Shown here: piece by piece, positions 54,902 through 64,000 of the stretch
How positions within the stretch are numbered: position 1 is the stretch's first letter
Layout of the letters: every line of letters begins with the position of its first letter
The notes under the pieces: model-generated
The model's input: the letters and a program-made list of their open reading frames with translations, nothing else
Databases searched by the model: none
Told to the model about the DNA's origin: nothing
NCBI GenBank assembly: GCA_002205965.3
Contig: NADL03000626.1
Location: forward strand, 496,001 to 560,000
Length of the DNA stretch: 64,000 bases
Reading direction: 5' to 3'
DNA from: Kappaphycus alvarezii
Lineage: Eukaryota > Rhodophyta > Florideophyceae > Gigartinales > Solieriaceae
Translations under genes and position numbers: made by a program

Positions 54902-55970
54902 ATGGGCCCAGTGTACAGCTCATCATCTAAGGATCTCAGACGTTTAGATCCGCCGATTTTCTCCCCGGAGCAAGATCTACAAGGGTGACGCCGCAAGATT
55001 GCGTGTTGGGTAGACCTTGTCAAAAAGTCCGCCAGAATGGTGAATATAAACTCTACAAGACTGTTTTGAAACCCTCGCTCGCCATCTCTATGATCGCAGT
55101 TTGTCGAGTGCATAACAGTCCGTTGTTGACGACGCTTAAGCCAAAGGTGTTATCAACTATAAGAAAGAGAACCAAATGAAAGCCGTAGAGGTGATCGTCG
55201 AGGTGATTGCTGATTATCCTCATATTTCTATAGTCTCAAGTTTGATTTCGGGTTTCAACAAGGTCTCGAGCTTTCTTCTTCGTGAGAATGAGCAACTATC
55301 CTTCTTTTTGTCTAACTTCCGAGGTTTGGATACGGAACACTTGATGCATGCCAACTCGTCATCGTTATTTCAAATTGGAGAAGTCTTCGCTATCACTTTG
55401 CTCAATAATTCCAGTTTGGAATAAGGCACTTTGACGCAAGCAAGGCTCAAACTCATTCAGCTGGCTGAACAACGTGCCAGCAAAGAAGATAAACTTGAAG
55501 TCTTCAAAGTCTCTAAGACAACGTTCTCAAGGCCTTTGCTAGCCTTGAAAATCTCAACAGTCCTGTGATAGTCTCTCATAATTATGCGAGAACAGTCTAT
55601 AGAAGAGCCTTCAACACTTTCCGAAAAAGTTTTAGGGATACCTTTGTAGGGCTCACCTCACTTACTTCAGAGCTTAGGACACTTAGAGGCCCAGTTCCTA
55701 CTGATCCAATTCAGGAAATTGTTGGAAACTCTAAAAATTCCTATCGACTTCATCTCGAGGACCCTGTTGCTGTTCTATGATACTTGTCTAGCTCTCCTTA
55801 CTTTAGACAGATGTCTGCTGAGGATGTCGAATCATTGCTCGCAAGTAATGCCCAGAAGGCCCTCAGTACTGCAGCTCGAAACTTTCCCATGCAGGCCTCC
55901 GGTCCTGGCAACAACCCGCAAGGACGTTCAGGCTCTGCAGATAATTGCGTCGTGTACACGGCCGACTAGG
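54902..55970 (+). mobile_element. Ty1/copia element, gag 5' part
   Basis: The ATG at 54,902 (MGPVYSSSSKDLRRLDPPIF) begins a degenerate gag: KIACWVDLVKKSARM (one frame), NGEYKLYKTVLK (another), MKAVEVIVEVIADYPHISIV, ENEQLSFFLSNFRGLDTEHL, IGEVFAITLLNNSSLE, stop, GTLTQARLKLIQLAEQRA. This is the typical helical copia-type capsid. It stops abruptly at the edge of the DIRS insertion near 55,970 and resumes near 60,100. No 5' LTR could be identified by eye. Confidence 0.6.
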
Positions 55971-56059
55971 TTCGGCATGTCTATTTCTCGGTGAGCTTCT
56001 TGAGCAATCCGGGCGGCGACATATTCTAATCGGTTACGAACCTAATATCCTCGAGGCAA

Positions 56060-56734
56060 ATGGCTGATAATCTACAAGGAGGACCGGCTGGTGCGGCGAG
56101 CGGCGCGGGCGCGGAGGACAGCAATGCCGCTGACCTCGTGCGCGCTTCTTGGGTTGCGTTGAAGCCGACCAGGCGGGACTACGGGGAGGTTGTCACGGGG
56201 CTAAATGCTTCGAAGTTAGGGGGTGAAGGGAGTGTGTTCGATCGGGGTGCCCACGTGCCGGTGACGCATATGGAATTCTTCAAGCCGCCGATCGATGCTT
56301 TTCTTTCAGAGCTCAAGAGCAAGGACCATCGGTCCGCCAAGGAACGGGAATACATCAACGCAGCGGGAGTGTGGTCAGAGTTGGGGTTGATGGCTCTGGA
56401 GGTATCAAGGACTGAGTCGGGGAGTGTGGAGGACATGGGTCGGAAGTTAAAGTTAGCGGAGATGGCGATCAAGCCTTCGTTGGAGGTACTGTCGATGAGG
56501 GCGCAATATTTCCGCGACATCACCGAGCAGGGGATCGAGGCGGCGAGGCAGATAGCTTTCTTGGTGGAGCAGGGTCATGATGCGGTGTTTTTTGAGTCGT
56601 ACAGGACAGCGCGGGAGGCTTTGAAGATAGAGTTGGAAGTAAAGGCGGCCAAACAGTTGGCCAAGGCGAGGCCGGAGAGAGCCAGGGGTCTCGGTTTGAA
56701 GGGAGGTCCAGCGTCGACCGCCGATGATGAGTGA
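56060..56734 (+). CDS. DIRS Gag-like ORF1
   Basis: Intact 224-codon frame from ATG 56,060. Disordered Gly/Ala N-terminus, then a helical domain (THMEFFKPPIDAFLSELKSK, AEMAIKPSLEVLSMRAQYFR, AVFFESYRTAREALKIELEV) and a basic tail (KARPERARGLGLKGG). It has the position and helical character of DIRS ORF1 proteins, thought to coat the RNA. Assignment rests on position. Confidence 0.6.
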   Translation: MADNLQGGPAGAASGAGAEDSNAADLVRASWVALKPTRRDYGEVVTGLNASKLGGEGSVFDRGAHVPVTHMEFFKPPIDAFLSELKSKDHRSAKEREYINAAGVWSELGLMALEVSRTESGSVEDMGRKLKLAEMAIKPSLEVLSMRAQYFRDITEQGIEAARQIAFLVEQGHDAVFFESYRTAREALKIELEVKAAKQLAKARPERARGLGLKGGPASTADDE

Positions 56735-56746
56735 TGGGAGGGAGTT

Positions 56747-58853
56747 ATGGGGGGCGGGGCATGTCGTAACGACCGGAGGGGGAAGTCGTTATGGCGGGGG
56801 ACGGCGTCCAAGGCCGATGCATGGGGTTCGGTGTTGGGGGCGTCGGGGTATGGGGTGAGGGCGGTTCGGTACGGGATACTGGACATCTCGACAGTACCTT
56901 TCACGGAGGGGTTGGTTATGGGGAGATACTTCAGTAGGAGGCGGGCAAGTTATTCACAGAAGAGGGTCTGAGGAAAGGGGTTTTGGAGCGGATATTCGAA
57001 GAGATAGGGAGAGAGGAAGTGGAACGGATCGTGGGGGAGGGAAAGATGGTGTCGTCTTCATTTGTGGCTTGGCAAGGGGAGGGGGAGGAGAGGAAGGGAA
57101 GGTACGTGGTCAACTTCAGCAAAAGAGCAAGCATTGGACTCGGGGAACGATGAGGATGGAAACGCTACAGTCGTTTGCGGTGGAGATAGAGAGAGGGGAC
57201 GTGTTGATGTCGCGGGATTTCAGGAGCGGGTATCACCATTTCTACCTTCACCCGGACGAGAGAGACTATTTTTTATTCCGGTAAAATGGGCGCTTTTACC
57301 GGCGCATAGCTCTCCCGTTCGGGTGGGGGCGGTCGGGGTACTGGTTCTGCAAGTTTCTGCGTCCGTTGGTGAGGTACATGAGGGAGCGGTTGGGTTATCG
57401 GGTTCTGCCGTACATCGACGACTTTCTGTTGCCACCGGCTCCGCCGGGACGGGCGGTTACGGAGGGGGATTTCGAGGAGGCGCGGAGGTTGTTGGAAGGG
57501 CTATTCGGAAGGCTGGGTCTGGTGAGGCATCAGGAGAAGTGGAAGTGGGCGGAGTCGAGGCGGGTAGAGCATATGGTGCTCCTCATCGACTCGGAGAAGA
57601 TGCGCGTGTTTGTGACGGATCAGAAGGTACTGAGGGTGAGGCGGTTGGCGTGTAAGATAATTGCGTTGGCACATCGGAATCAGAGGTTGGTGCTGCTCGG
57701 GTTGCTTCGTCGCTTTTGTGGGATATTTGTGTCGCTCAGCCTTGCATTGCCGATGGCCCGTTTTTACACGTGCTCTCTTTACTTCGATACGTCTGCGTGG
57801 GAGCTGCGGCTTGCGCGGAGCGAGGAGCGAGGGCAAAGTCCGCAGCAAGCTCTGGTCGCGCAGCCCCCGGGAAAATTTTTGAACGTGCGGGAGCGCGAGG
57901 AGGAGGGCGGAGTGGGGGGTTTGCTGGGAGAAAGGGGTCGGAGAGCCAAGGTTTCAAGGGGGGGTCGTTGCGGGCGAGGGTGAGACTGGGTCGGCAGTCG
58001 CTGCGGGACCTGCGGGACCTGGGATATTGGCGTTCGTTGGGCCGAGGGGAGGGGAGAGATCTCGTCAAGCTGCCGCCGGACATCGTCAAGCACAGCGATG
58101 CGACCGAAGTCGGGTACGGGGGGACGCTTGGGATTTGCGAATCAGGTGGGTCACCGGGTTTGTGGGAGGGTCAAGGTTTTTGGGGCGCGAGCGATCGCGC
58201 CCACTCGATTATTTTGAGGGAGCTACGAGCGGTGCGCCTGATGCTTCAACTACATTTCGCCGAGTATGTCGCCCGGCTCAAGGTCCGTCATTTGCTGTTG
58301 GACGAAGACAATCAGGCGGTGGTGGCGATTTTGACTTCGATGGTCTCGGCGTCCAAGCCAATTATGGCGGAGTTGCGGAGGTTGGAGGTGCTGCTACGAC
58401 TGTTGGGGGTCCGGATCGAGTCTCGGTGGATCCTGTCGGCAGTGAGTCGGTTCGCCGACGCATTGTCGCGCACATGGCATCCGGGGGACGTTCGCGTGGC
58501 GAAGCATTTGGTTGGAGTCAGTCCGGGAAAAGTATGCAGGGCAGGAGGTGGTGTTCCGCAGACGACCGATGGGGGAAACCGTGGTGGCGAGGAGGAAGTA
58601 CCTGGGTACGCAGATGGAAGATGACTGGGGAGATGGGAAGGCCCGATTATGGAATCCCCCGTTCGATATAATGCCAATTGTTGTGCGGAAGATAGAAATG
58701 GAAGGGGGGCGTGGCGTGCTCCTCGCCCTGAATTGGCCTGCACAGCCTTGGTTTGCGCGCTTGCACGCGCTCAGCTCACGTTTGGTAGGTTTGGGGCGCG
58801 GGCACGAGGTGTATGGAGGGAGGCATCGCATCAACGATGGGTGGGGCTGGTGA
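56747..58853 (+). pseudogene. DIRS reverse transcriptase-RNase H
   Basis: N-terminal pieces in changing frames (GLRKGVLERIFEEIGREEVE, GRYVVNFSKRAS) lead to the RT palm: DVLMSRDFRSGYHHFYLHPD (first Asp), an in-frame TAA at 57,282 inside FLFR-NGRFYRRIALPFGW, then RVLPYIDDFLLP with both palm aspartates at about 57,415. The RNase H follows (VKHSDATEVGYGGTLGI, IILRELRAVRLMLQ, LLLDEDNQAVVAILTSM, SRFADALSRTWH). After it is the spacer ARLWNPPFDIMPIVVRKI and LNWPAQPWFARLHAL that precedes the recombinase in DIRS elements. At least two frame changes plus the TAA inactivate it. Confidence 0.7.
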
Positions 58854-58877
58854 TCGTGGAGATCGGTTGCGGTCCGA

Positions 58878-59865
58878 GTGGGAAGACGGAATAAGGGCGG
58901 TGGTGTTGGCGAAGACTGGGGGGTGGTCGCAAAGGGGGAAGTACGGGCGAGGGGAAGAAGCGGTGTCGTTGTTGGAGGAGCATGGTTGGACCAAACCTGG
59001 AAGAATCGAATCAGCCAAATACACAAGTGGTTTGCGTTCTGCGATGAAGATGGTCGTACCGCTCTACCGGCAACCGAAGGGGATGTACTGGCGTACGTCG
59101 GATATCTATCATTGGAGAATCGGGTGGGACCGCGTTCTGCCCGACAATACGTCTCGGCCATCTCCAGATATCATGAAGACGCAGGATATATTTCCCCAAC
59201 AAGGACGCGGCTGGTTTTTAACCTGCTAACAGCGTACGAGAAGAAGGCGTATAGAGAGAGTCAGGTACGAAAGACAAGGATTATGGTCCCGGCACGGTTG
59301 ATGCTGCGAGTGGTTAGGTTGGGGCTGAGCACTGAAGAAGGGGCGTTGGTGGGTTGTTGCGCTATGGTGGTGTTCACTTATGTTTTTCAGTGCAGGTCGG
59401 TGACAGTCGCGCATGTCCGGGAGGGACAGGTCGCAGATTCGACTAGGGAGGGCATCAGGGTCACTTTGACGCATCGCAAGGGTAAAGACACGAGCAGGCC
59501 GCTACGATTGTTGTAAAAACCGAACGAACAGTGGCCCTTTGAGTGTGGAGGGCTTCATCAGCTGCTCGAGAAGTGGATGCGGGTGAGACCAGCGGGAGAC
59601 AGTTTTTTTTCGGCCTGCCTACAGGTGCGGGGGTGCAAGAGGTTGGATTGAGTACAGCATTGACACGGGTGCTGGGCGCCTTGGGGTTGACCCTCCGCCA
59701 GTTGCTACTATGGCTCCCATAGCATGCTTATTGGCAGTTTCAACGAGTTGGTCAACTTGCATTTCTCACGCCCGTGGATTATGCGAGGGATGGGTTGGAC
59801 GTCGGAATCCATGTTTCGGGTTTATTTCAACAGTAGCATAACGCCCACGCCGGCTTCGTCATGGT
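58878..59865 (+). pseudogene. DIRS tyrosine recombinase
   Basis: N-terminal SAM-like core (KNRISQIHKWFAFCDEDGRT, DVLAYVGYLSLENRVG, SARQYVSAISRYHEDAGYIS), then the catalytic part: FTYVFQCRSVTVAHV with the first Arg and HRKGKD with the Lys. An in-frame TAA stands at 59,514. The continuation FFFGLPTGAGVQEVGL and GSHSMLIGSFNELVNL, GMGWTSESMFRVYF supplies the second box, with His and the nucleophilic Tyr. The usual HxxR reads HSML at 59,718-59,729, so the second catalytic Arg is gone. Such enzymes integrate circular cDNA without a DDE integrase. This copy is dead. Confidence 0.7.
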
Positions 59866-60099
59866 TCTTCGCGCATCTCCCCCGAGGGTGGTGATGCACG
59901 CCTCCGGGATGGGGTTTGGGGTCTTCGCGTCGTGAACACGGGTGTATACGTGTGAAGGTATTACAGGTGCATCGAGCCAGGTGCCGAGCGTCCAGAGCAC
60001 CGTAGGCGGTGGAGGGTATCAAACCCGATCGTGAACACACCGCCGACGGCCGGACGACTTGGTTCGGCATGTCTATTTCTCCCACCGCCCTTCCCTTGC

Positions 60100-63000
60100 G
60101 GGGAACTTCAACATGTCTATCTCTGAGTTTAGCGCGTGTAGGCGAAAGGGTAGATGTATGCGTTGTTTTACAATCAAGGAGAGCGGATGTCCTTTTAAAT
60201 GAGTAAAGCCAACATGAATCTTCAAGGTAGAACTAAAAGGAAGGGCGAAAGACAATAAAAAATGCACCGTCTTCTGCTTCTCAACCTGCCACCCATGACA
60301 ATACCGATGACTCTGGCTACTGCTTCAACTGTGGTTCAAAGGATCACTACCGAAGAAGCCCAGATTGCAAAAAACCCTCATTTCAATCTCTCAAGAGGCG
60401 CAAGAAGGCTGATAAAAAGCCGAAATCAGATTCTATTCCTTCTTTTTTTCGTCCAGGCTCCGGACAGACAGGCGGCAAGTAAGTCTGGTCTCAAGTCCCT
60501 GAATCGACTTTGATGTGAACGCTGGAAATCGTGACCGAAACCCCATCCTCGATGGAGGTTGTCCTCACAGTATCGGTGGTATTCAATCCACTGCGACTTT
60601 AGCACTCGCCCTTGGGCTTGAATTCAAGATCAGACCTCTCTACTGCAAACCATTCATTCATGGTTACGGGGAGTACTACAGTGAACCCAAATTCACCGTG
60701 GTCATTTGGGATCTTCTCTACAAGGAAATTCTTAGGACTTCGTTCTCTCTTCCATACTATGTGACAGAAGTTAATGGGCTTCTCTTGTTGGGGAATGATA
60801 TTACTTCTCAATCTAACATTCTTGGTCCCTAAAAACTGCTCTCAATTCCAGGAGTTGTTCTGAATAAGAAGGCACAACTTATGAATACTTATACACAGAC
60901 AATAGAGACGGCTGGTTTGAACGGAAATAGAACTTATTTCAAAATTATTCCGTCAAAACGGCCTACTTCAGCTATTTCTTCTTATCGTATCGCCAATTAG
61001 CATCTCTTACATCCAATTCCATCACCGGGCTCATTACCCCGGAGAAAATGAAAGATGGAAAGATGGCCAAAAGATTTGCGATGAAACTATACGGATTTCC
61101 TCATATTCTTTTGATGATATAGTGGAGATTTGCAGGAGTGGCAACATACTTGCGCACATCCTCATGCAATCCCTCAAGTCTGCAAGAGACAAATGTCATA
61201 CTGGTCAATCCACTGGAGCTCCTCTACGATCGAAGAAAGTGTGTATACCTCGGCAAATGGTTCCATTCAACCAGCACGTTCAAGCCGATTTCCAATTCCT
61301 TCGAGAATTCGACAACCTGCCCATTTTCTGCATGATTGACTATTCAACCGCATACTCTGCTGCCTATATCCTCCAATCGCGGGGCATGCAGCCAGCCTCT
61401 CGCTGCTTTGAGACCATAAGGTGCAATGTGCATGGACACACCAAAACTAAAAGACGCCTCTCTTTCTGAAACTATTGACGTCTCGAATATGATTGGGTCA
61501 CAAGGAACGATACGGTCTCAATGCCTCCAGATGAGATCCCTTACCGGTACTCAAGCAGCAATGGGTAGAACTTCGATGGATGTTGGCTCCCAAGGCGTGC
61601 AATAACTTCACTCGTTCACCAAGAGCATCAGAAGTGGAGACTTAAAACTTGGAGAACTGATTACTCCTTTCAAGCTCCCATTACCCTAAAAGGATATTGG
61701 CTTCACTCCTATTCAGCCTCCTCCAGTCACTACAACTTCCCTTCATTCCCAAAAGCAACAGATACTCCGTAACATAAAATATGTTATCGGATCGAGGCCC
61801 GTCCGTGAACTTGAACTAAACTTCGCTCCGAGGAAGATTGTGGACCAGTCAATTGCGTATGAGAAGAACTATGAAGAATGCTATGAGGAACTCTCCTACA
61901 AAGAACTCCCGCCGAATTCCAATGTAATCTCAAGCCATCATTTCTTTGAGGTCGAAGCCGACGGCGAGTTCTCTACCCTCAATCTAAAGTGTAGGCTTGT
62001 GCCTCACGACAATGAAGACCGCGAGTATGATTTTATCCACAACGATTATATGACCGCTCAATTTCCAATTATCTGCATTGTCCTGTCAGTTGCTGTCTTC
62101 TTGGACCTGTAGCTCGCTACGTTGGGTATCAAGGGCGCATGCCTCCAATCGCAAAACCTTCCGCGAGACTTCTATGTTCGTCCGCCTCGTGGTTGGGCTA
62201 CACAGCTCTGCGTGTATTGGAAGCTCCTTAAAACTGCATACGGCATTCCAGACCCCGGTCGCCTTTAGCAACAGACCATAGAGTCATGGATGCAAAAATG
62301 TGGCCTGAGGCAAATTCCTGGACTGACGCAACTGTTCATCCTTCGAGACGAGCACGGCACAATTCAACCCGCTATCGCCAAATTTGTGGATTACTTCCTG
62401 CTGTCTGGTCAGTGCAAGGTCCTCCAGCGCTTCTTTGATGACATCTCTGCAGCTTTCAAAGTAAGACGCATCATTACCTTCTTCCCGCTTATCTTTAATC
62501 GCCTGCCTATCTCATGCCGCGCTGATGGTTCTCTCCATGTTTCCTTGCAAGAGTTTGTTGATCAAATCTCATCTCTTGATGTTTCACCTGCTCGCCACAA
62601 AGGCCCTTCATCTCTTTGCACAGGCGCAGAGCTAAAAGCCTACGAAGGCCTTGCCGGCTCGCTCAACTTTCTAGGCCATGGGATACTATCTCAGGTTTCT
62701 TATGCTGCAAGCTCGTTCCAACAGGCTGTTGGTGCTTTAAAAGTATGTAATCTAATTTCTGCAAACAAGGTTCTTGCGGAAAAAAGAGTCTTCAGTCATC
62801 CTTGATGTTTGCTCGCCCCACTTCCCTCTCGGTACATCCTGTTATCCTCTCGTTTGCTGATGCAAGTACGGGCAAAACATCTTACGGCCAGACTGGCTAT
62901 CTTGGAGGGATATACCTTCTTGGTGTGGGGTGCGCTTTTGTACCATCCCATTGATTGGAGTAGTGGTAAGCAAACTCGATTCTCTTTCTCCTCTACAGGG

Positions 63001-63384
63001 GCCGAAATACTTGCTTCCGCAACTTGTGCCGACCGTGACGGCCTTATGGCTGGAAGACTCCAGTTTGTCTATGGCTCTAAGACCAAACCTCCCTTCATGC
63101 TCACAGTCGACTCCTTCAGGCTGTATTCGACTATTACAACCCTACATGAAGGCTCAGACTACCGTTTAAGACCGACGGCTTCTCGCTTGAGAGATGCATA
63201 CGAAACGGAAGAGATTGATGTCATGCAATGGATACCTGGACGCGACAACTTGGCTGATGGTCTAACGAAAAGGAATATAGAAGCACAACGGAAGCTTAAA
63301 GTTGTGCTCTCATCTAGCTTACTGGATGTAAAGGTGTTCACGCGGTGTCAGAGAGTCTCATTCACAACTTCATCTAGCTCATGA
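60100..63384 (+). mobile_element. Ty1/copia element, gag end to RNase H
   Basis: Resumes the copia reading after the DIRS insertion. A basic segment (CRRKGRCMRC) is followed by a zinc knuckle-like CFNCGSKDHYRRSPDC (60,335) and a protease ILDGGCPHSIGGI (60,547). Here the usual D-S/T-G reads DGG. The integrase has HVQADFQFLREFDNLPIFCM and DYSTAYSAAYIL (61,277-61,370). The RT has NVISSHHFFEVEADGEF, then GIKGACLQSQNLPRDFYVRP near 62,128 where the catalytic D-x-K-G-A-Y-L-Q has lost its Asp, and KFVDYFLLSG near 62,380 where VDD reads VDY. The RNase H has DWSSGKQTRFSFSSTGAEIL and MQWIPGRDNLADGLTK (to 63,384). Many stops and frame changes; inactive. Confidence 0.75.
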
Positions 63385-64000
63385 TCAACTCATCACCGGA
63401 GACAGAGACCACCGTCCTCCTCCTCTTCCTGTCTCCCTGTCATTGCTTCGTTCATCATTTTTCTTACTACAATCCGACTTCTTCTTCTTGGCCTCCTTCT
63501 CTATTTAAGGCTTGTCTTTCTTCTTCCGACGGTTCCTTTCATGTTTCTTCTTCGCAGTCGGACTCTCGTAAATGCACTTCAATTCTTTGGCGTTGATAAG
63601 ATCTGTGTCTTCCCAAATCCATACAACAAGCGAATTGGAACACAAGCGAAGTTCATATGGCTCGCAACCGTCAATATCAAAACCCTGGCGGTATTCCATG
63701 GTGAAAGCATCGTCAATTTTTTCCCCATCGCCATCCACAACGATCAACCTCACTACGCACACCCCAACATTCTGCCTTCAAATTTATGGAATTTAATACT
63801 CTTGATTCGTTAATGCTTCTTGTCTACCGGCTACAATAAAGGTACACCCCTTAGATCTTCTACCAATCCCAAAGCCACCATTATCTTATTCTGAAATAGC
63901 CTTCGTATCTCAGCTGCGAACCACTACGGCAATGCATCGGCTGCATCTCGGTCAATGCCAAGTCTGTCTACGAAAGTTCTGATATTCAGCGGGACCTTCC
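63385..64000. other. Copia downstream flank, possible LTR
   Basis: Pyrimidine-rich on the plus strand (CTTCTTCTTCTTGGCCTCC) with TATTTAAGG near 63,502 that could be an LTR promoter. A minus-strand frame (63,505-63,762) reads WIWEDTDLINAKELKCIYES but has no known domain. No matching sequence was found before 54,902, so an LTR is not established. Confidence 0.25.

Larger units (their letters stand above)
55955..60090 (+). mobile_element. DIRS-type retrotransposon inserted in copia gag
   Basis: About 4.1 kb with the DIRS order: Gag-like ORF, RT-RNase H, tyrosine recombinase. A direct repeat, GGTTCGGCATGTCTATTTCT, lies at both edges (55,970-55,989 and 60,061-60,080), and a shorter CATGTCTATCTCT follows at 60,112. 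DIRS elements end in split direct or inverted repeats, so this may be an A1/A2 pair. Alternatively it is duplicated host sequence. Confidence 0.7.

Noticed and set aside
1..64000. CRISPR array, rRNA genes, bacterial operons or riboswitches
   Set aside because: No regularly spaced repeats, no rRNA-like conserved blocks and no polycistronic layout with ribosome binding sites; the gene set is eukaryotic nuclear.

Overview
The window looks like nuclear DNA of a eukaryotic alga, most likely a multicellular red alga of the Chondrus type. This is inferred from gene content, not from a database match. It has compact, nearly intron-less housekeeping genes (one convincing 95-nt intron). It also has a plant/algal-type SHAQKYF MYB protein with a REVEILLE-like C-terminus, a two-lobed riboflavin synthase, and large tracts of decayed retroelements of several classes.

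Layout. Positions 1-22,400 are an AT-richer graveyard. It holds a broken Myb/SANT-like protein at the left edge (30-1081, minus) and a 4-11 kb tract of coding-like but heavily broken sequence of unknown origin. Further right are a Tnp2-like transposase remnant (13.5-14.1 kb), a SAP-domain pseudogene with two in-frame stops (16,988-18,097), a Ty1/copia RNase H tail (19.9-20.4 kb) and two 3' ends of non-LTR retrotransposons (21.4-21.8 kb).

Positions 22,400-43,210 are a gene island: SEC61 alpha, a membrane RING protein, a REVEILLE-like MYB, a DUF4602/Faf1-like protein, riboflavin synthase, RNF10, a BAG-like protein, a secreted malectin-domain protein, mitochondrial processing peptidase beta, a coiled-coil protein, coatomer zeta, MUTYH and a tRNA-Pro(AGG). 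SEC61, COPZ and riboflavin synthase read intact. At least eight neighbours are split by frame changes of the kind made by one missing base, usually in a homopolymer. I read this mainly as a sequence-accuracy problem, not gene death.

Positions 43,300-52,100 are a cluster of non-LTR retrotransposon copies (RT plus C-terminal zinc finger and PD-(D/E)xK-like nuclease), arranged almost as a palindrome. Their 3' ends share a small hairpin that contains the stop codon and shows compensatory base changes. A broken DDE transposase (52.2-53.3 kb, minus) and a GT-rich tract follow.

Positions 54,900-63,400 hold a degenerate Ty1/copia element (gag, protease, integrase, RT, RNase H). Its gag gene is interrupted by a DIRS-type element (Gag-like ORF, RT, RNase H, tyrosine recombinase). 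The last 600 bases may contain its downstream flank.

A palindromic motif, TACTGTAC/GTACAGTA, recurs in the upstream gaps of most single-copy genes and may be a shared promoter element.
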